10,260 bases of DNA from an uncultured Prevotella sp. (GTDB lineage Bacteria > Bacteroidota > Bacteroidia > Bacteroidales > Bacteroidaceae): NCBI GenBank assembly GCA_945827565.1, contig CALZNR010000023.1:1-10260 (forward strand), read 5' to 3'. How positions within the stretch are numbered: position 1 is the stretch's first letter; each line of letters opens with the position of its first letter. Of this stretch, positions 7,633-10,260 are shown piece by piece. The position numbers and the translations under genes are program-made. Under the pieces are notes generated by a model, which did no database searches, was not told the origin of the DNA, and saw nothing but the letters and a program-made list of their open reading frames with translations.

Positions 7633-7875
7633 TCAGCGAATGTGATGCTCTGCCTTGTACAGTCCGTCAATGATGCTGTCGGCCATTCGGTTGAGTGAAG
7701 CCACTCTGACACGAAAGAACTCGTCGAGATTGTTGGAATAGATACCTAAATAGGAGAGTCGTTCCAACAACGGTACACTGGGTTTGGCTGCCTCTTGCAA
7801 TATACGGCGATTGAAAAACATCCAACTCAAATCTCTTTCCACATAATAGTGGGCTTTCTTTTCTTTGTTTCCCAT
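7633..7875 (-). pseudogene. ppk1: Polyphosphate kinase, N-terminal fragment only
   Basis: Eighty codons matching the start of PPK1, which polymerises the ATP gamma-phosphate into polyphosphate. [20 protein letters not shown] and [20 protein letters not shown] correspond to the E. coli opening IEKELSWLSFNERVLQEA and [20 protein letters not shown]. Full-length PPK1 is about 690 residues; here a TGA follows EHHIR, so the head domain is cut short and both catalytic phospholipase-D-like domains, with the autophosphorylated His, are absent. No other minus-strand frame further left continues PPK homology, because that DNA encodes the convergent esterase; this excludes a simple frameshift. The native ATG and a likely promoter are retained. 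The cause is a deletion or rearrangement, or an assembly misjoin. It cannot be an active kinase as written. Confidence 0.9.
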
Positions 7876-7934
7876 GAGATAAATACTCTAATGATTTTCA
7901 TAAGGAGCAGTGAGCCCCTTGTGCTATGTTTTCG

Positions 7935-7942
7935 CAAAGGTA
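7935..7942 (-). promoter_or_regulatory. Candidate -7 box for the ppk fragment
   Basis: Read on the - strand this is TACCTTTG, a match to TAnnTTTG, about 60 bases upstream of the ppk ATG. A CTTTG on the same strand at 7957-7961 is closer than the usual -33 spacing (14 bases), so the -33 element is weak. It suggests the truncated gene keeps its original promoter. Confidence 0.45.
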
Positions 7943-7977
7943 TGAGCTGTGTGTTGCAAAGGCATTTCAGAGAGATG

Positions 7978-8019
7978 ATAATTGTGTGAAGACATGACAA
8001 ATAAGAATAATTGTGTGAA
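7978..8019 (+). repeat. Two 13-bp direct repeats (ATAATTGTGTGAA) upstream of the rubrerythrin promoter
   Basis: ATAATTGTGTGAA occurs at 7978-7990 and again, identically, at 8007-8019, a period of 29 bases. The second copy ends 17 bases before the -33 element of the rubrerythrin promoter, a position typical of activator sites. A 10-bp partial copy (ATAATTGTGT) overlaps the rubrerythrin stop codon at 8668-8677. The repeats are seen directly; an operator role is inferred. Confidence 0.55.
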
Positions 8020-8036
8020 AAAACGGCATGAAATTC

Positions 8037-8066
8037 TTGCAGAATTATTTTTTTTTCTTACTTTTG
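8037..8066 (+). promoter_or_regulatory. Bacteroidetes promoter for the rubrerythrin gene
   Basis: TTG at 8037-8039 and TACTTTTG at 8059-8066 are separated by 19 bases, a textbook Bacteroidetes -33/-7 pair. Transcription should begin near 8073, giving a leader of about 40 bases before the ATG at 8114. This is the best promoter in the window. Confidence 0.75.
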
Positions 8067-8113
8067 CAATACCCATTTTTAGGGAATTCATGTAAACTTA
8101 AAATATTGAAATT

Positions 8114-8671
8114 ATGAAAAAGAAATTCGTTTGTAGTGTGTGCGGATACGTGTATGAAGGTGAAACAGCTCCCGAGCAGTGTCCGTTGTGTAAAGCTCCT
8201 GCTTCCAAGTTCAAGGAAATGGACGAGGCAAGTGCAGACTTCGCTACTGTTCATAAGTTAGGTGCAGCTCGTGAGGAGGGTGCCAATGAAGAGATGATCA
8301 AAGACTTGGAGACCCACTTCAACGGTGAATGCTGCGAAGTAGGTATGTATTTGGCAATGAGCCGTCAGGCTGACAGAGAGGGTTATCCAGAAATTGCTGA
8401 GGCTTACAAGCGTTATGCTTTTGAGGAGGCTGAGCACGCTTCTAAGTTTGCAGAACTCCTTGGTGATGTGCTGAAAGATACCAAGAGCAACCTGGAGGCA
8501 CGTATCGCAGCAGAAAGAGGTGCATGCGAGGACAAGTTCCGTATTGCAAAGAATGCCAAGATGGCTGGTATGGATGCCACTCACGACACCGTACATGAAA
8601 TGGCAAAGGACGAAGCTCGTCACTGCGCAGGCTTCATTGGACTGTATGACCGCTATTTCGGAAAGAAATAA
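8114..8671 (+). CDS. rbr: Reverse rubrerythrin (rubredoxin domain then diiron domain)
   Basis: A 185-residue cytoplasmic non-haem iron protein. Residues 1-35 are a rubredoxin-type domain with C7-x2-C10 and C23-x2-C26 binding one iron. From about residue 60 a ferritin-like four-helix domain follows, with candidate diiron ligands in helix one (E72 or E75), E105-x2-H108, E134 or a neighbour, and E167-x2-H170. Classical rubrerythrin has the rubredoxin domain last; this order is that of reverse rubrerythrins, which act as peroxidases (and may consume oxygen) to protect anaerobes. The physiological electron donor cannot be read from the sequence. It is monocistronic: a strong promoter lies upstream and an intrinsic terminator starts 25 bases after the stop. 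Direct repeats before the promoter may be the site of stress control. Confidence 0.95.
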   Translation: MKKKFVCSVCGYVYEGETAPEQCPLCKAPASKFKEMDEASADFATVHKLGAAREEGANEEMIKDLETHFNGECCEVGMYLAMSRQADREGYPEIAEAYKRYAFEEAEHASKFAELLGDVLKDTKSNLEARIAAERGACEDKFRIAKNAKMAGMDATHDTVHEMAKDEARHCAGFIGLYDRYFGKK

Positions 8672-8695
8672 TTGTGTCTGACAAATAGAGGATAT

Positions 8696-8742
8696 AACCA
8701 CAGGCAGGCTCTCGAAAGGCGAGAGAATGCTTGTGGTTTTTT
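8696..8742 (+). terminator. Intrinsic terminator after rubrerythrin
   Basis: CCACAGGCA (8698-8706) pairs with TGCTTGTGG (8728-8736) with one G-T pair, and CTCTCG (8709-8714) pairs with CGAGAG (8720-8725) around an AAAGG loop. The two stems are joined by a small GG/AA internal loop. Six T residues follow at 8737-8742. This is a clear Rho-independent terminator that isolates rubrerythrin from recX. Confidence 0.92.
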
Positions 8743-8786
8743 ATTGTCGGAGAGTGTAGGACTGGGTTCTAAAGTGTCTCACCCTT

Positions 8787-9284
8787 ATGGAAAATCATCA
8801 AAAGCGAGTTAAGATAAAGTCAGAAAAGGAGATGCTGTCAGAATTGGCAGCATTGTGCTCCCGGTCAGAACATTGCACCTTTGAAATGCGTGAAAAGATG
8901 ATGCGCAGTGGAATGGATGAGCAGGTTCAGGAGCACATCATCACTCAACTGGTGAAAGAGCGCTATGTGGATGATGAACGCTATGCACGGTGCTTTGTGG
9001 CAGAGAAAGTGAAATATAACAGATGGGGGCGCCGGAAGGTGGAACAGGCTCTGAGGTTGAAACGCATCTCTCCCGAGGTGATAGGCTTGGTGCTGGGAGA
9101 GATAGATGATGAAACCTATATGGAGGTGTTGCGACCCTTATTGCTTTCCAAGGCAAAGAGTGTGAAAGCAGCCAACGCATACGAACGAAGCAAAAAGTTG
9201 GTGCAGTTTGCTATGGGAAGAGGTTTTGACTATGAACTGATTCGCGAATGTGTGAAGGAAATAGGGTATGAGGCTGAAGAGTAA
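8787..9284 (+). CDS. recX: Regulatory protein RecX
   Basis: A 165-residue protein of the RecX family, which binds RecA filaments and limits recombinase activity in the cytoplasm. The three-helix repeats are recognisable. CSRSEHCTFEMREKMMRSGM (24-43) is the usual R-x-H/R-S-x-x-E-(L/M)-x-x-K-(L/M) region. VKERYVDDERYARCFVAEKV (56-75) is the core R-Y-(L/V)-D-D-x-R-(F/Y)-A signature, followed by NRWGRRKVEQALRLKRI. The length is typical. No TAnnTTTG box is visible between the rubrerythrin terminator and the ATG, so its promoter is unknown. The last 17 bases overlap the comF start, indicating translational coupling with a competence or recombination-linked neighbour. Confidence 0.92.
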   Translation: MENHQKRVKIKSEKEMLSELAALCSRSEHCTFEMREKMMRSGMDEQVQEHIITQLVKERYVDDERYARCFVAEKVKYNRWGRRKVEQALRLKRISPEVIGLVLGEIDDETYMEVLRPLLLSKAKSVKAANAYERSKKLVQFAMGRGFDYELIRECVKEIGYEAEE

Positions 9285-9981
9285 ATGGGCTTGTTCCTTC
9301 AGAGCGTGCCTGGACATCATCGCACCTCGACAATGTGTGGCATGTGGCAGGCGGCTCACCTGCACGGAGGACTACCTGTGTACTGCCTGTCTCAAACACA
9401 TGCCAGTCACAGGTTTTCAGTTCAATCCGTACGAGAATGTGATGGCAAAAAACTTTTGGGGCTTGGTGAGACGAATGGAAAAGGCAGTGGCATGGTTCTA
9501 TTATGAACCGGGATCGGAGTACAGCCACATCATCAAAGCACTGAAATATTACCATCAACCTGCATTGGGAGTCTATATCGGGGAACTGCTGGCGCAGGAG
9601 ATGAAGGCAAGTGGCTTCTTTGAAGATATTGACCTCATGGTGCCTGTACCTATCACGAAGAAAAGAAGGAAACAAAGAGGCTATAATCAGGCTGAAAGTA
9701 TAGTCAAAGGCATACAAAAGGTGGTGCCGATACCTGTTGCCAGTCATATAGTGGAAAGGGTGGAGTTTAGTGAAAGTCAAACGCAATTGAGCCGCATTGA
9801 CAGGATGTGCAATGTGGAGTGTGCTTTCAAAGGAAGGTACACAGCGCCATTATCCCATTCACACATACTTCTTGTGGATGATGTAACCACCACAGGCGCC
9901 ACACTCATGGCAGTGGCAAACGCTTTACAAAAGGTGACAGATGTCAGAATTAGTGTGCTCACTGTAGGATATACTCACTGA
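9268..9981 (+). CDS. comF: ComF-family phosphoribosyltransferase-like protein
   Basis: A 237-residue ComF family protein, required for DNA uptake in naturally transformable bacteria, where it helps move single-stranded DNA inside; its reaction is unsettled. An N-terminal zinc ribbon is formed by C23-x2-C26 and C38-x2-C41. IIKALKYYHQPALG (about 89-102) and VPVPITKKRRKQRGYNQAE are classic ComF segments. ILLVDDVTTTGAT (200-212) is the PRPP-binding motif of type I phosphoribosyltransferases. The start at 9268 overlaps the end of recX by 17 bases. Family members also occur in non-competent Bacteroidetes, so its presence alone does not show competence. Confidence 0.93.
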   Translation: MRLKSKWACSFRACLDIIAPRQCVACGRRLTCTEDYLCTACLKHMPVTGFQFNPYENVMAKNFWGLVRRMEKAVAWFYYEPGSEYSHIIKALKYYHQPALGVYIGELLAQEMKASGFFEDIDLMVPVPITKKRRKQRGYNQAESIVKGIQKVVPIPVASHIVERVEFSESQTQLSRIDRMCNVECAFKGRYTAPLSHSHILLVDDVTTTGATLMAVANALQKVTDVRISVLTVGYTH

Positions 9982-10008
9982 CATGTGGGATTTCTTAGGA
10001 ATTTTAGT

Positions 10009-10016
10009 TAACTTTG
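10009..10016 (+). promoter_or_regulatory. Candidate -7 box (TAACTTTG) for the GH10-like gene
   Basis: TAACTTTG matches TAnnTTTG and ends 38 bases before the ATG at 10055, in the gap after comF. The -33 region is poor: TGTGG around 9984-9988 is the nearest approximation at about the right spacing. It indicates that the last gene has its own transcript. Confidence 0.5.
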
Positions 10017-10054
10017 TGCCCTGCAATCCTTCCGTAGTGTAAAAGAATGTAAAT

Positions 10055-10216
10055 ATGAATTGGTCTCGGATCGTCAAGATGATGGCGTGCATGCTTTGTT
10101 TGGCTATAGGCATCCACGCGCAGAATAAGAGAGAATTTAGGGGCGCATGGATACAATGTGTCAACGGGCAGTTCTTAGGTAAGAGCACCTCTGAAATACA
10201 ATCCATGTTGTTGTAC
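10055..10216 (+). CDS. Secreted GH10-like (GHL10/DUF187) glycosidase, 5' fragment
   Basis: Only the first 54 codons are present; the frame then runs without a stop into adapter sequence, so the true 3' part lies outside the contig. Residues 1-22 are a signal peptide: basic start (R5, K8), hydrophobic core MMACMLCLAIGI, and an A-Q junction after IHA. The mature start KREFRGAWIQCVNGQFLG resembles the opening strand of the GH10-like family (PF02638), where a Arg-Gly-Ala/Val-Trp segment begins the TIM barrel. Such proteins act on polysaccharides or peptidoglycan-type glycans in the periplasm or at the surface; the substrate cannot be told from this fragment. Translated residues beyond base 10216 (LSLIHISEPTRQ) are adapter artefacts and must not be kept. 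Confidence 0.75.
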
Positions 10217-10260
10217 CTGTCTCTTATACACATCTCCGAGCCCACGAGACAGGCAGAAAT
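10217..10260 (+). other. Nextera (Tn5) read-2 adapter with i7 index: synthetic, not genomic
   Basis: Bases 10217-10235 are CTGTCTCTTATACACATCT, the reverse complement of the Tn5 mosaic end, and 10236-10250 are CCGAGCCCACGAGAC, the Nextera read-2 tail. Bases 10251-10258 (AGGCAGAA) occupy the i7 position and match the index I know as N703; AT begins the P7 sequence. The biological sequence ends at base 10216. Confidence 0.98.

Noticed and set aside
9925..10245. 106-residue - strand ORF beginning MGSEMCIRDR
   Set aside because: Its start codon and first ten or so residues are encoded by the sequencing adapter, and the rest is antisense to comF and the GH10-like gene.

Overview
The window is a metagenome- or isolate-style assembly contig whose two ends are not biological. 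Bases 1-45 and 10217-10260 are Illumina Nextera (Tn5 tagmentation) adapters, including what read as the i5 and i7 sample indices, so the genuine DNA is 46-10216. The organism is very probably a member of the Bacteroidales (Prevotella- or Bacteroides-like). Several genes are preceded by the Bacteroidetes -7 box TAnnTTTG instead of a sigma70 promoter, the M49 peptidase carries the HECLGH form of its zinc motif, and an SGNH esterase with a pectinesterase-like tail and a GH10-like glycosidase point to polysaccharide use. The genus cannot be fixed from this sequence alone.

Layout. At the left, 286-3319 holds a tight three-gene run on the + strand: a stand-alone AraC-type helix-turn-helix protein, a dipeptidyl-peptidase III (M49) metallopeptidase and an AlkD/AlkC-like HEAT-repeat protein, with gaps of 8 and 2 bases. 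A new promoter at 3325-3359 then drives a Fur-family regulator (3387-3854), followed by purA (3913-5184) and hisS (5189-6556, only 4 bases after purA). These are housekeeping functions in AMP synthesis and histidyl-tRNA charging.

A strong GC hairpin (6580-6606) separates hisS from a secreted CE12-type rhamnogalacturonan acetylesterase (6620-7630), which ends in a roughly 60-residue stub resembling the start of a pectin methylesterase domain. Directly against it, and convergent, is the first 80 codons of polyphosphate kinase (7633-7875, - strand). Both reading frames stop at the same point, which looks like a deletion or rearrangement junction, or an assembly misjoin.

Next come the divergent ppk and rubrerythrin promoters. 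A reverse rubrerythrin (8114-8671; rubredoxin domain first, diiron domain second) has a textbook Bacteroidetes promoter, two 13-bp direct repeats upstream and a clear intrinsic terminator downstream. It is followed by overlapping recX and comF genes (8787-9981). The window ends with a promoter and the first 54 codons of a secreted GH10-like glycosidase, cut by the adapter.

No CRISPR array, rRNA, tRNA, insertion sequence or recognisable defence system was seen. The points most worth checking are the 7630 junction, the Fur-family protein lacking the usual regulatory histidines, the repeats around the rubrerythrin gene, and the adapter contamination.
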